64,000 nt of DNA from Eutrigla gurnardus (taxonomy: Eukaryota > Chordata > Actinopteri > Perciformes > Triglidae): positions 32,846,290 through 32,910,289 of the forward strand of contig OY741265.1 in assembly GCA_963514095.1 (NCBI GenBank), given 5' to 3'. The notes under the pieces were generated by a model. That model was given only the letters and a program-made list of their open reading frames with translations. It did no database searches and was not told where the DNA came from. Below, in pieces: positions 1 through 10,609 of this stretch (within the stretch, counting starts at the first letter, position 1; every line of letters begins with the position of its first letter). A program made the position numbers and the translations under genes.

Positions 1-733
1 GTTGCTGCTGTTACGAACGTAATCACTAGCTTGGTAAACTAAACAGAAATGTGTCGTTGGTTAGCAACGAGGTTAAACATTTTAAAAGTGAAACTTACCG
101 GGAACAGTAACGTTAGTAAAACTCCGTAGCGGCGTATTTTCCCCCGTTGCCTCGAGCGTTAACACCGCCCCCAGCCCCTAACGTAAGCCGGGCCCAGTTC
201 CAGCCCAGCAAAGAGTTGGGGCCGATCGCGAACCAGTTTTTCTGGCCCAGAGCCGGCTCTTTGTCTGTGGAAACAGGAAGAGCTGGTTCGCGATTGGGCA
301 CCGGCTCCGAACCGGCCCTCAAAATGCCTCGGTGGAAAAGGGGTGAGAGGTCAGCTCAGGAATCAGGCCAGAGAGCCTAAGATGTCGAAACAAAAACGCT
401 CTAAAGTGTGGCTATATTTTACCGTAACTTACGGAACATTTAAGTTAATATGTTGTTGTTGGTCAATTTGACCTAGGCCTTTGCCTCAGAAATAATGTGT
501 TTTTTTGTTTTGTTTTATATTTGTATATGAAAGCTTTTAGATTAAAATATTGTTGGTCAATTTGTTCTTGACCTTTGCCTCAAAAATAAAAATAAAAAAA
601 GGAATTTCATCATAAAAACTTGTTTTCTTTTCTTTTAAAGTACCGATTTAAATACCGTTTAGGAACCGGCACCGTTTTGAAAGTATCGATTTGGCACCGG
701 TATCGAAATATACCCTTTCAATACCCAACCCTA
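1..733. mobile_element. hAT-type transposon remnant (right end)
   Basis: The right end is a terminal motif reading ATACCCAACCCTA, the complement of a typical hAT end TAGGGTTGGGTAT, preceded by the degenerate palindromic ATACCGTTT..AACCGG sequence common in fish hAT MITEs. An ATG at 382 opens MSKQKRSKVWLYFT, which resembles the first residues of a BED zinc finger, but the frame then degenerates before any Cys-His pairs. The left end is not identifiable and may lie outside the window. Confidence 0.55.
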
Positions 734-959
734 CACGTCACTCTTGTCAGTCATTTGTTGTCACGAGAAGAGAGTGGCGGTGATAGGTCTAGGTCATAGG
801 ACTAGAGTGTAGTTTTGAGCATAGACATCCTATAGACTACGGTTTTGAGGTTCACAGTTTCACTCGCTCGTTCACATGCTCATCCCCCCCCCCCCCCCCC
901 CCCCCCAATTTTTTTTCTCCTCGGATCTACGCGATTCAGAAGAATGACCCATTTTGACG
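734..959. other. Unclassified, with a C20 homopolymer
   Basis: There is no gene here. A run of 20 C at 887-906 is followed by a T-rich stretch. Open frames over it are by-products of the homopolymer. Confidence 0.6.
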
Positions 960-1300
960 CCGAAAGGTGGCAAGTTTGCATGCCTGACAGTGGTTCCTCA
1001 GCTTGGCGCACTGGCGCGCGTGTTCCCAGGTGTGCCTTAAAGCTAGCGTGATTAGCCTGTGTGTCGTGGTTCTTTAGCATAGAGGGCTGTGTTCTCAAGT
1101 GTGCCTTAAAGCTAGTGTGACGGGCCTGTGTGTAGTGGTTCTTTAGCTTAGCGTATCGTGTCCCCAGGTGTGTTCTAAAGCTAGAGTGGTTATCCTGTGC
1201 ATAGTGGTTCTTTAGCATAGCGTGCTGTGTCCCCAGGTGTGCCTTAATGCTAGTGTGGTTAACCTGTGTGTGGGTGGTTTCTTCAAATTGTGTGCTGTGA
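960..1300. repeat. 69-bp minisatellite, about 4-5 degenerate units
   Basis: The phrase GTGCCTTAAAGCTAG, or a close variant, starts at 1032, 1101, 1170 and 1239, a constant 69-bp period. A weaker unit precedes it. Each unit also carries TGTGGTTCTTTAGC-like and GTGTCCCCAGGTG-like blocks. Because 69 is a multiple of 3, the complementary strand gives a 143-residue open frame made of 23-residue repeats; I regard that as accidental. Confidence 0.85.
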
Positions 1301-1311
1301 CCAAGTAGCAT

Positions 1312-1890
1312 GCCTTGAGTCCAACTTTAAGGAAGCCTGTGTGTTTCTTCATGGCCGCCATCCCTACCTGGTCATAGCTCCCCACTTGTTTTATGAACTC
1401 TTAATGTTAATAAAGATTGTCCCTTTTTGTACACTAGCTTCTCTGTGTGTTTGTTCAAGGGTTCTGACGTTTCTGGCATTTATTGCCAAAGGTAAAACCC
1501 ACATTTATTACAATATAATACCTGACATCCTCTGGAATTTTGTTTTGGAATGCCTCTCGAATCTCTGCAATGACTGTCCTGTTGTCCCACATTTTCCTAA
1601 TCTCAAAGGCGCTTAGAATTAAGCCATTCTCATGATGTTTTCTTTTTGTTTTGTGTTTACAAACTTCATCCCATGCAGAATGGGTAGCAGGATGACATCT
1701 TTGTTGGTACTGGGATGGTGCTGGGTGATAGGCCTGAAAGAAAAAAAATGAAGAGTGCACTGTAATTGCATGTTGTCAGTAAGCCAATGTTTTTGTTTTT
1801 TGTACATGTTAAGTTGTTGAATAATTTCATCTTAATATGGGTAAGCTTATGTTTCACTCTCAGATGATGGCCTGGAAGTGGAGCGATTCT
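1312..1890. other. No recognisable feature
   Basis: AT-rich sequence without any gene or repeat that I can identify. Short open frames on both strands have no family resemblance. Confidence 0.5.
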
Positions 1891-1899
1891 AAAGCCTGG

Positions 1900-2084
1900 A
1901 ATACAGTGTACGATTTTGTTAACGTTCCTGTTTAATGCCAACTCACACTGTACTAGTAAATCGGCCGTGATGTGAGGCACAAGCTCATAATTTCTGTGCT
2001 CACACTGTACGGTCCGATCCTCGGGTACGACCTGAGTGCTCACACTGGCATTAAACAGGAACGTTTGCAAAATCGTACACTGTA
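1900..2084. repeat. Short inverted-repeat (hairpin) element
   Basis: The arm at about 1900-1938 (ACGATTTTGTTAACGTTCC, then TGTTTAATGCCA) is repeated inverted at about 2046-2084 (TGGCATTAAACA, then GGAACGTTTGCAAAATCGT). Between them are further TCACACTGTAC repeats. This looks like a small MITE or the end of a DNA transposon. Confidence 0.6.
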
Positions 2085-2116
2085 CAATGGATTTTTAACA
2101 GGATAGGCAATGTGTC

Positions 2117-2500
2117 TCATAAATCCAAAAGGAATGAACTAACAATTTTTAAATTACACATTAATGCACATCGCATGGGATCCGAACCCTGAAACTTCAC
2201 GAACATATTGAGCAATGAAATGAGCGCAGCTACAACCCTGTGGATAGCATAGCACACCGTATTTTTGCTCAGAGTTTCGGCATCACTAAATGCATGATAA
2301 TATGTACCCGTGGCAAGTCTATGAGTGACACACAGACACACTGCGCAACACTAAGTGCACAGCTTCTTTGTGTAACATTACCAACATAAGGTCCAACAAG
2401 GACGATCAAATAGTGAATACCCTCTGATGAGAACCTGTATCTCTCATAAAGGAAGGCTAGGAAGCTGCGCTTAGCTTTAAGTAGCTGATCTAACACGAAA
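2117..2500 (-). pseudogene. Harbinger (PIF) transposase fragment
   Basis: Read on the minus strand in overlapping frames, this gives FLYERYRFSSEGIHYL, then the PYVGNVTQRSCALSV stretch, then LSKNTVCYAIHRVVAALIS. It is the N-terminal helix-turn-helix-like part of fish Harbinger DDE nucleases (usually RYRFS..I.YL then LS..TV.R.I..V). At least one frameshift separates the blocks, and the DDE catalytic core is absent. It is interrupted on its upstream side by the GGGCCC-ended MITE at 2550-3724. Confidence 0.7.
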
Positions 2501-2549
2501 GTCTACGTCACTTAGCTCTAAGTCTTAGCTGAAAACCTCCTCCTGACCA

Positions 2550-3724
2550 GGGCCCTCATTTATAAAACTGTGCGTAGGATCCTTACTAAAAGTGTACATA
2601 CGGCAAAAAGCCAAAGTTTGCGTGCGCCAAAAAAAAATCAGATTTATAAAACTGTGCGCACGCAAGCTGTACGCAATGTTTCCTTTATAAATCACAGGAT
2701 CACCTACAAGTGTGCGTACCTGAGTCCCGCCCTGTACACGCCCACATTTTACTATGTTAATGAGCCGGTGTTGTGCCAGTGTAGGTATCCCCGACAGAAA
2801 TTGTTTCCCCTGGCTGCGGGAGCTACTTCCTCTGTCTATTTTGAGGGGGGGGATACAAATTCTGGCAGACAGGTAAACGTCTGAAATAATCTGTTTCCCC
2901 CCCATAACTTTGTGTATAAAATAGGAAACTTGCTCATAATCCCAGAGGTTATAGAGTAGTATCTAAAGAACACACAAAATAAATAATTTGATGCTCTGTC
3001 GGGGATACCTACACTGGCACAACACCTGTTGTGCCAGTGTAGGTATCCCCGACAGAAATTGTTTCCCCTGGCTGCGGGAGCGCGCGTTCATTCAGGCGGA
3101 GCAACAGCGTTATGATTTTATTCTTTTGTACGTCGTAACGTCGTGCTAGTACTGAACGACAAAACGAAGGTAATCATTTCCTCATGTGATTTGACATATA
3201 ACACGCTGTAATTCAAGTCCTGGTATGGAATTTGTCGAACTAAATATACGTCAATATCCAAAATCAAGACCACTGTGATTGTTTTCTGGCTTCAATTACG
3301 TCTATTTAAGCTACTTCACTCGAAATGTACTATAGTAGACAGATGAAGTCTGAGCATCAAATTATTTATTTTGTGTGTTCTTTAGATACTACTCTATAAC
3401 CTCTGGGATTATGAGCAAGTTTCCTATTTTATACACAAAGTTATGGGGGGGGAAACAGATTATTTCAGACGTTTACCTGTCTGCCAGAATTTGTATCCCC
3501 CCCGCAAAATAGACAGAGGAAGTAGCTCCCGCAGCCAGGGGAAACAATTTCTGTCGGGGATACCTACACTGGCACAACACCGGTATGCATGCCTCAGAGT
3601 TTACGGGTACGCACACTTTCCCGTCAAGTTTGGTTTTTATAGATCACAACATTTGCGTGGAAAGTGGCGTACGCACGTTTCCAGCCCCGTTTTGTGCATA
3701 CGCAAGCTTTATAAATGAGGGCCC
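2550..3724. mobile_element. Harbinger-type MITE with GGGCCCTCATTTATAAA ends
   Basis: The terminal inverted repeats are GGGCCCTCATTTATAAA at 2550 and the complement TTTATAAATGAGGGCCC at 3708-3724. The subterminal GTGCGTA/TACGCAC repeats are typical of this abundant fish family. I could not resolve a clean target duplication. A separate palindromic element (2769-3579) is inserted inside. Confidence 0.75.
2769..3579. mobile_element. Composite palindromic DNA element, CCGG target duplication
   Basis: Both ends read TGTTGTGCCAGTGTAGG or its complement and are flanked by CCGG (2765-2768 and 3580-3583), a 4-bp target duplication. Internally, a perfect 28-bp inverted pair (2997-3024 and 3027-3054, spacer CC) shows that two copies sit end to end: a 256-bp unit (2769-3024) and a 553-bp unit (3027-3579). 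The first unit and the second half of the second unit are inverted copies, so the whole can fold back. Confidence 0.75.
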
Positions 3725-4062
3725 AGGTTTGGTTGAAAGCATAAGTTACCATGGTGATACAGCGACGATAAAAGAGAGCAACTTTCGTGTCACAGCTGAC
3801 CCAGGCTTTGAGCGAAACATACCTCGCTAACTCACTAATCGAGCTTCGTAGTACACCCCACCAGTAGGATCGGGTGTAATCATCACCACTCCACCGATTG
3901 ATTTTTAACCACTTCCTTAAAAAATGCGCATGACCGGGAGGAGGTTTACCACAGCGGACCAGGCTTGCATAGTTGCCCTTGTGTTATAGGCTACTAGCTA
4001 AAAGTTTTAATGTGGCAGCAAAAACATTGCTGATCTGTGAAAGTAGACCTAGACGTCAGTTA
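3725..4062. other. Harbinger-related flank, otherwise unclassified
   Basis: Right of the MITE, sequence such as AAGTTACCATGGTGATACAG and GAGCTTCGTAGTACACCCC resembles the subterminal part of fish Harbinger/ISL2EU elements. It probably belongs to the same element as the transposase fragment at 2117-2500. No open gene. Confidence 0.4.
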
Positions 4063-6209
4063 AATCATCATCATCACACATCTTTGTTCAAATAATACAA
4101 TACACATGGCCGAAAGGGAAAGCGGGAGAAGCCAAGGCTTATCTAGTCCCGCCCCCATTACCCACAGGATAAAATCTTCATCATAATATTCTTATCTTTT
4201 GCATTTTTCAGTTGACATAACATTTTCTTTTACTTGTGACATTTGACATAACATGTTACAGCAGTAGGTTAATTTGTTATGCTCCCATCCCTGCTGATTC
4301 GTGCCTCAGACCTTTATCAACTCTCATGCAATAATCTGTACCGGTCAACGGTTGAATTTACATACTTTTTCTTAAAGCCACTTAGTGTTGCTGATTTTTT
4401 GACTTCTTCTTCTAACACATTCCATTGTCTAACACCTATGACCGATAAGGAAAAGGATTTTAACGTAGTTTGTACCTTCCTTTGCCTGAAAATCATGTTC
4501 CCTCTAAGATTGTGTCTCTCTCTGTCTAGGAAAAGTATTTGCAGGTTCTGTTAGAAGCTTGGTACATCATTTGTACTGTGCGATAGTTTATTAAGTCATA
4601 TAGTTTGAGTATTCTTGATTCGATAAGTAAGTGATTTGTGTGTGCCCTGTAGTTGGCATAGTGTAAGATTCTCAAGGCTCTTTTTTGGAGAATTAACAAG
4701 GGCTGTGTGGAGCCTTTATATGTGTGTCCCCACACCTCTGCACAGTATTGCAGGTGCGGAGAGACTAGTGCGCAGTATAACAGATGAAGTGCTTTTTGAT
4801 TTCGAATTTTTTGTACTTTCCAAAGTATGGACACACTCCTGGCCAACTTCCTTTTTAATTGTGTTATGTGTGGCTTCCAACTTAACATGTCATCGATAAT
4901 CACTCCCAGTACTTTATTCTCACGGACCCTCTCAATATTAACTCCGTTTACTTGAATGTTAGGACTGTTGTTGCAGCCTCTTTTCCCATATAGCATATAT
5001 TTAGTTTTTCCAAGATTTAGTGATAATTTATTTATATTAAACCACACTTGAAGTTTAGCCATTTCCTGATTTACTGTTTCCACAAGTTGGTTCAAGTTAC
5101 TCCCCGAACAGAAAATATTGGTATCATCCGCGAATAATATTAATTTCAGAGTATTTGACACTTTGCATATATCATTTATGTATAGTATAAACAGTTGTGT
5201 AGATAGCTCTTGACCCACTGCAGTGCTACACCTCTAATGCCATATCTCTCCAGTTTAGCTATTAAAATATCATGGTTAACGGTGTCAAATGCTTTTTTCA
5301 GGTCTATGAAAATTCCTATGGAATATTGTTAGCGTCGGTAATGATTTCCACAGACTCAGTTAAAGCTAGGGCAGTCGAATGGTTCCTTCTGAAGCCATAT
5401 TGGCTGTCATATAACAATTCTTGTTTGTTGATGAAGTTGTCTAGCCTATTGTTGAATAGCTTCTCTAGGATTTTTGACAGTTGTGGCAGTATTAAGATTG
5501 GTCTGTAATTGGTAAACTCGTGTGTGTCACTATTCTTAAACAGTGGCACAACCTTGGCAACTTTCATTTTGGTGGGAAATGTCCCCGTTTCAAATGGCAG
5601 ATTGAAAATGTATGTCAGGGGTGAAATGATTCCATCTAATACCTTCTTAATTAGCCTCATGTCCAGGTCGTCAACATCAGTAGAAGTTTTGGCTACGCAT
5701 TTGTTGACCAGGTGTCTAATCTCTGTGTCCTTCACTGGTGTGAGAAACATTGAGCTGGGATTTCTGTCTCCATCCTTATCAAAGTGGTCCCAGTGTAGTG
5801 GGAGTGAGTCAGGAATGTCCTTGGCTAGCTCTGGCCCGATGTTTACAAAAAATGTATTGAATCTATTTGTTATGACCTCCGGGTTATCCTCCTGCATGTT
5901 GTTATACTTGAAGTAGGGAGGGTAGTTTGTTTTTTTACTTTTATTATTAGTCACGTTGTTTAGAATATCCCATAATGTTTTAGTATACTTCATGTTTTCT
6001 GCTAGTAAATTGCTGTAATATTCTTTCTTGCGTTCATTTAGGATGCTGTTTAACTTGTTTCTATACCGTTTGTATCTCACTTCTGACTGGGCCGTCCTTG
6101 ATTTTATGAACTGTCTGTACAGAGTATTTTTTTTTCTGCAGGCGTTTATCAAAGTTTTTGTGAGCCATGATTTCTGCTCCTTATTCCGATTTGGGTGAGA
6201 GCAACACAT
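4063..6209 (-). pseudogene. Non-LTR retrotransposon (CR1/Rex1-like) ORF2 remnant
   Basis: The minus strand encodes a reverse transcriptase. A 297-codon block (6209-5316) carries the pre-RT linker and RT motifs AKVVPLFKNSD, NYRPI and LEKLFNNRL. A second frame (5218-4526) has LFILYINDI, the catalytic box as FADDTN, and the C-terminal LQYCAEVWG region. Between them about 100 bp are shifted and partly deleted, including the QGSVLGP box. The endonuclease domain is missing. The 3' end is probably the (TGA)n-like tail at 4063-4076. The clade is inferred from overall motif flavour. Confidence 0.75.
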
Positions 6210-6413
6210 ATGTACATCGTGTTGCTCGATGTGTGGGCAAGACTGTTTTTAATGCCTGTCTAGCTAGAACCATTGACTTGCGCTAGCCATAGCACAAGCA
6301 AACTCGGCAACTAGAAGAACTGAATGAAATTTCTTGAAAACGTCTCCAGACGTCTCGAACACACCGGCTCACTTGGAAAATAGGTCTTATGTCCAAAATT
6401 CTGAACTATCCCT
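6200..6413. mobile_element. Half of a TTAA-type MITE
   Basis: The right end, GGACATAAGACC in complement followed by AACTATCCCTTTAA, is a very common fish MITE terminus with TTAA at 6414-6417. The matching left end is not present; the element abuts the 5'-truncated LINE. Confidence 0.5.
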
Positions 6414-6420
6414 TTAATGT

Positions 6421-6884
6421 TATTAAGCAGTCCATAAGGCTCAATTAAAAATGACCTTACCTCCTCCTTGACCTGCTGGAAGCCCATCCGCCAAAGTACT
6501 GTTGTGTTTGAAATCGAGGTTGATTTGCTTGGTTGCCATTAGCTTGAAAGGATTCGCTCTGCCCTGATACACCTGATGCTCCAGGTCTGAAGACCCACCG
6601 CATTTCCTCATCGCCCGTGCTGTTGATTTCGGTTTGAAATTTCCGACATTGTGGTTATCACTTCGGAACGGGTTAAAATGTTATTTAAAAGTCCAATTGC
6701 CTGATTGACACGGTCCCGGTCGACCATTTTCACATGTTAACATCATAGACTGTATACATCCATGCAAATTGGTCATCTTAGAGGAGGCGGCACATTGTCC
6801 TTGAGATCCCGCTGGAGAGACACATCCGGTACCTACACCCGTGATGAGCCAATCAGAAACTGAAAATTAAAGTTCCATAATAGC
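6421..6884. other. Unclassified; possible minus-strand exon remnant
   Basis: On the minus strand an ATG near 6726 opens about 39 codons (MVDRDRVNQAIGLLNN...). After a shift of frame the reading continues to a GTAAGG donor-like site at about 6461. I do not recognise the protein. No other feature is seen. Confidence 0.3.
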
Positions 6885-7232
6885 GTGTAAGAGAGTATGA
6901 TAGTATGTGTGTGTGACTATAGTAGTTTTTGTGAGAGAGTATGATAGTAAGTGTGTTTAACTATAGTAGTGTTTGTGAGAGAGTATGATAGTAAGTGTGT
7001 GTAACTATAGTAGTAAGTGTGTGTGACTATAGTAGTGTTTGTGAGAGAGTATGATAGTATGTGTGTGTGACTATAGTAGTGTTTGTGAGAGAGTATGATA
7101 GTAAGTGTGTGTAACTATAGTAGTAAGTGTGTGTGACTATAGCAGTGTTTGCGAGAGAGTATGATAGTAAGTGTGTGTAACTATAGTAGTCAGTGTGTGT
7201 GACTATAGTAGTGTTTGTAAGAGAGTATGATG
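6885..7232. repeat. 22-bp-based minisatellite with 44/66-bp higher order
   Basis: The basic unit is about 22 bp (AGTAAGTGTGTGTAACTATA). A longer marker, GTGAGAGAGTATGATAG, recurs at 6931, 6975, 7041, 7085, 7151 and 7217. These spacings are 44, 66, 44, 66 and 66, all multiples of 22. No coding potential is implied. Confidence 0.88.
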
Positions 7233-7820
7233 TAACATGTGAGAGCAAATATTAATTATTTCCTAAACGGCCTCTCATACATAAGTGCAATATAGCCATG
7301 CATACACAATAGCCATGTCAAATAATCACACACAGAGCAAGATGATAAAGAAGCTCGAAGACTTTGACACTAGTAACAGGTACCTGGTTTTATAAGGAAG
7401 GGCAAAAGTGTATTTTTAAATAGACGAAAGGAGCTAATAGTTGTTATAGCCAGTCAGAAGGAGCTTTAAATTTAAATGCACGTCTCCCAATTTCGCTGTT
7501 GGTTCTTGGAATGAAAAAAAAGGGTTGCTGAATATGTCTTAGTGAGTGTGAGGGTGTATACAGATGACAGATTAAACAGGTCGCATAGTGGGTACATTGT
7601 CATGGTTCGGCCGTGACAGCCTGAGGGGTATTCCACCAAACTCGCTAATTAAAGCGGCGCTTACCTGGTTAAGCCTGGTTAGAACTAACGCCAACTTCCA
7701 CTTGCGGCTAAACCCATTCCATTAACGCATTTCAGCCGCGCCTTGTTGAGGCTAATTCAAGCCAGGTTAACGTTGTCGTGTGTTACACACGTTCACGGGA
7801 TATGAAGCCAGACCAGAATC

Positions 7821-8039
7821 GTGAATGTCGAATCATTGAGAAAATGGCAGAAAAGACCAGAGCAAAAATTATTGATGGAACTGTACGAGGAGTACAAACC
7901 CATCATAACCAATAAAGGGAATACTGTAGTGATAAATAAAAATCGCGAGGCTGCTTGGGCAAGAATTGCCGAGCGATTAAAAACGGAAGTACCGTTAAGA
8001 GTAACATGCTCTAATATAACACTGACAAAGAGTACTTGA
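7821..8039 (+). pseudogene. Harbinger Myb/SANT-like DNA-binding protein, N-terminal part
   Basis: A 72-codon frame. Residues about 16-54, LLMELYEEYKPIITNKGN then NREAAWARIAERL, fit the Myb/SANT-like DNA-binding fold of the accessory protein that Harbinger elements encode beside their nuclease. That protein binds the element ends and helps nuclear import of the nuclease. Only the first helices remain; the frame stops soon after, possibly where an intron began. It lies just inside the left terminal repeat, as expected. Confidence 0.6.
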
Positions 8040-8138
8040 ACGTGAGGATAGCGTAGAGGTAATACGCTGGCTTTGCATGCAGATGGCCACGGTTCAACTC
8101 CCGTCTATGGAACTTTGTGAAACTTATTTCTTTGGCTG

Positions 8139-8179
<41 letters not shown>

Positions 8180-8190
8180 TTTTTTTAGAT
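8040..8190 (+). mobile_element. tRNA-derived SINE-like fragment with (CT)n
   Basis: 8044-8112 has a tRNA-like outline with box A-like TAGCGTAGAGG, an anticodon-arm-like GGCTTTGCATGC and box B-like GGTTCAACTCC. It is followed by (CT)n at 8144-8174 and a T run. It is not a canonical cloverleaf, so it is better read as a SINE head than as a tRNA gene. Confidence 0.5.
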
Positions 8191-8456
8191 AGGCTCATTT
8201 ATCTCAACAATTCAATGAACACATTCAATGAATCTATTAATTAACTCACCTGAAAGGAATTTATGCGGCTGGAAATTGCATGCAGCAATGCCTTTGTCAT
8301 TGGGATCTATAACATGCTATTAATAATAACATCTTTATGCCTATCATGTTTTTGCAAGTTATATTTGGGTTCTCGGGAAATTGTATGACATATTTATAGG
8401 TAAGGTTTATAGTTAAAGTAAATGTTGGTCTAATTCTCTGATCTAAAGACAGGCAA

Positions 8457-8556
8457 AAAAAAAAAAAAAACACACACATGAAATGTCCTCGCCGGGATGT
8501 GAACCTGCGATGCCCACATTCGAGGGCAGGTGCATCACCACTCACCCAACTGGGGG
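8457..8556 (-). mobile_element. tRNA-derived SINE-like fragment (minus)
   Basis: On the minus strand, 8556-8480 reads like a tRNA with box A-like GGGTGAGTGGT and box B GGTTCACATCC, and ends in a T/A-rich tail (A run at 8457-8470 on the + strand). It lies immediately left of the TTAA fold-back element. Confidence 0.45.
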
Positions 8557-8562
8557 CTTTAA

Positions 8563-10609
8563 AGGAGAAATCCGGTCATTTTTTACCCCATTTTCATTGT
8601 CCCCAGGGTCATCCCGACTTATTCGAAGCAAAAAACCCGACAAAAATTGACGTTGCCTAGCCCGAGATCTGTACCTGCCTGGCAGCCTTCCAGACTCGCT
8701 CCAATGCTAACCCATTGGGGCAATTTTTATCTGCTTTCCTGGGCCTCAGAAAACAATTCCAAGACCTATGCAACACAGGTTGGGTCTGTACGAGACACCA
8801 CAGCGCTCGTTTAGCTCAAATAGTGTGGCAAATCGACATAAATATGTGTGTTTTTGCATGGAGTTACTCACCTCAAATCACCCTGTAGACCAGGGGTGCC
8901 CAACTCCGGTCCTGGAGAGCCCCTGTCCTGCATGTTTTAGGTTTCTCCCTGCTCTTACACACCTGATTCTAATGATGTGCTCGTTATCAAGCAACTGAAG
9001 CTTGTCACAGGTTTGAAAATCGTTCAAATCAGGTGTGTTAGAGCAGGGAGAAACCTAAAACATGCAGAACAGGGGCTCTCCAGGACCGGGGTTGGGCACC
9101 CCTGCTGTAGACATTAGCAGTAGATAGCCGAGTGCCTGTCGTCCCTCCCAGTCACCGCAGAAACAAAAACGTTTTCCTCGTAGTTTTGATTTTGTATCCA
9201 TAAAGAAACGACCGAGCAGTGCAGTCGTTATGTCCGTAATAAATCCATGAAGCTGTTATGTCCATACGTATGACTGTGTTACAACATAGCAACGACTGCT
9301 TACAGCTAAACAGTAGCCGGGAGCCAAAAGTCTTGCGCAAGTTCCCGTCTCCCGACGTCCTCACTCTGGAGCTGTTTTCAAGCCAATACAGTGACAAACT
9401 TCTTTCCATCGAGCAATGCCGTCATGTCCATATGACAGTGTAACTAGCGCTAGCCTACATAGTAAGATTGCTTAGCCTTTGTGACAGATGCTACAGCGAC
9501 AACAAATCGCGCGCAGTCTCAGTAGGCTAATTGTGTTGACAGCACGAGTGGGAGTCGCGTGTGCAGACTGCAGTCTCTCATCAACAGAGTGAGATCAAAG
9601 TGACCTTCGCGCGACTGTCCAAGATTTGTCACTGTACTGGCTTGAAAACAGCTCCAGAGTGAGGACGGCAGACAGGAACTTGCGCGAGACTTGCATTGTT
9701 TTGGCTCCCGGCTACTGTTTAGCTGTAAGCAGTCGTTGCTATGTTGTAACATAGTCATACATATGGACATAACAGCTTCATGGATTTATTACGGACATGA
9801 CGACTGCACTGCTCGATCGTTTCTTTATGGATACAAAATCTACGAGGAAAACGTTTTCGTTTCTGCGGTGACTGGGATGGACGAGCGCCCGGCACCTTAC
9901 TAGCTGAAGCTATCGTTGCTATGTTGTAACATAGTCATACATATGGACATAACAGCTTCATGGATTTATTACGGACATGATGACTGCACTGCTCGATCGT
10001 TTCTTTATGAATACAAAATCAAAACTACGAGGAAAACGTTTTCGTTTCTGCGGTGACTGGGATGGACGAGCGCCCGGCACGTTACTAGCTTTAAGCTATC
10101 GTTGCTATGTTGTAACATAGTCATACATATGGACATAACAGCTTCATGGATTTATTACGGACATAACGACTGCACAGCTCGGTCGTTTCTTTATAGATAC
10201 AAAATCAAAACTACGTGGAAAACGTTTTCGTTTCTGAGGTGACTTGGAGGGACGACAGGCGCTCGGCTATCTACTGCTAATGTCTACGGGGTGATTTGAG
10301 GTTAGTAACTCCATGCAAAAACACATATATTTATGTCGTTTTGCCACACTATTTGAGCTAAACGAGCGCCGTGGTGTCTCGTACGGACCCAACCTGTGTT
10401 GCATAGGTCTTGGAATTGTTTTCTGAGGCCCAGGAAAGCAGATAAAAGTTGCCCCAATGGGTTAGCATTGGAGCGAGTCTGGAAGGCTGCCAGGCAGGTA
10501 CAGATCTCGGGCTAGGCAACGTCAATTTTTGTCGGGTTTTTTGCTTCTAATAAGTCGGGATGACCCTGGGGACAACGGAAATGGGGTCAAAAATGACCAG
10601 ATTTCTCCT
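8563..10609. mobile_element. Large fold-back element with TTAA duplication
   Basis: The inverted arms start AGGAGAAATCCGGTCATTTT at 8563 and end AAAATGACCAGATTTCTCCT at 10609, flanked by TTAA. They remain complementary over roughly 800-950 bp each, with the loop near 9400-9620. The right arm contains a block of 180-187 bp (ATGTTGTAACATAGTCATAC) repeated three times, at about 9752, 9932 and 10119; the left arm has it once, inverted. A hAT MITE interrupts the left arm. No ORF of note. Confidence 0.8.
8891..9104. mobile_element. hAT MITE, 214 bp, with perfect 8-bp duplication
   Basis: The ends CAGGGGTGCCCAACTCCGGT and its near-complement CAACCCCTG-type terminus (GGGCACCCCTG) enclose an almost fully palindromic body. 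CTGTAGAC flanks both sides (8883-8890 and 9105-9112). It is the innermost layer of the 7.5-15 kb stack. Confidence 0.9.

Noticed and set aside
960..1300. CRISPR-like array
   Set aside because: The repeats are contiguous 69-bp units with no unique spacers, and the DNA is from a vertebrate. The same holds for the 22-bp array at 6885-7232.
880..1311. 143-codon minus-strand frame with 23-residue repeats as a gene
   Set aside because: It lies wholly in a 69-bp minisatellite and a poly-C run; the period divisible by three explains the open frame.
8044..8112. Functional tRNA gene
   Set aside because: Stems are imperfect, and it is followed by a (CT)n tract inside a transposon; a SINE head is the simpler reading. 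The minus-strand tRNA-like pieces near 8480 and 40560 are likewise SINE heads.
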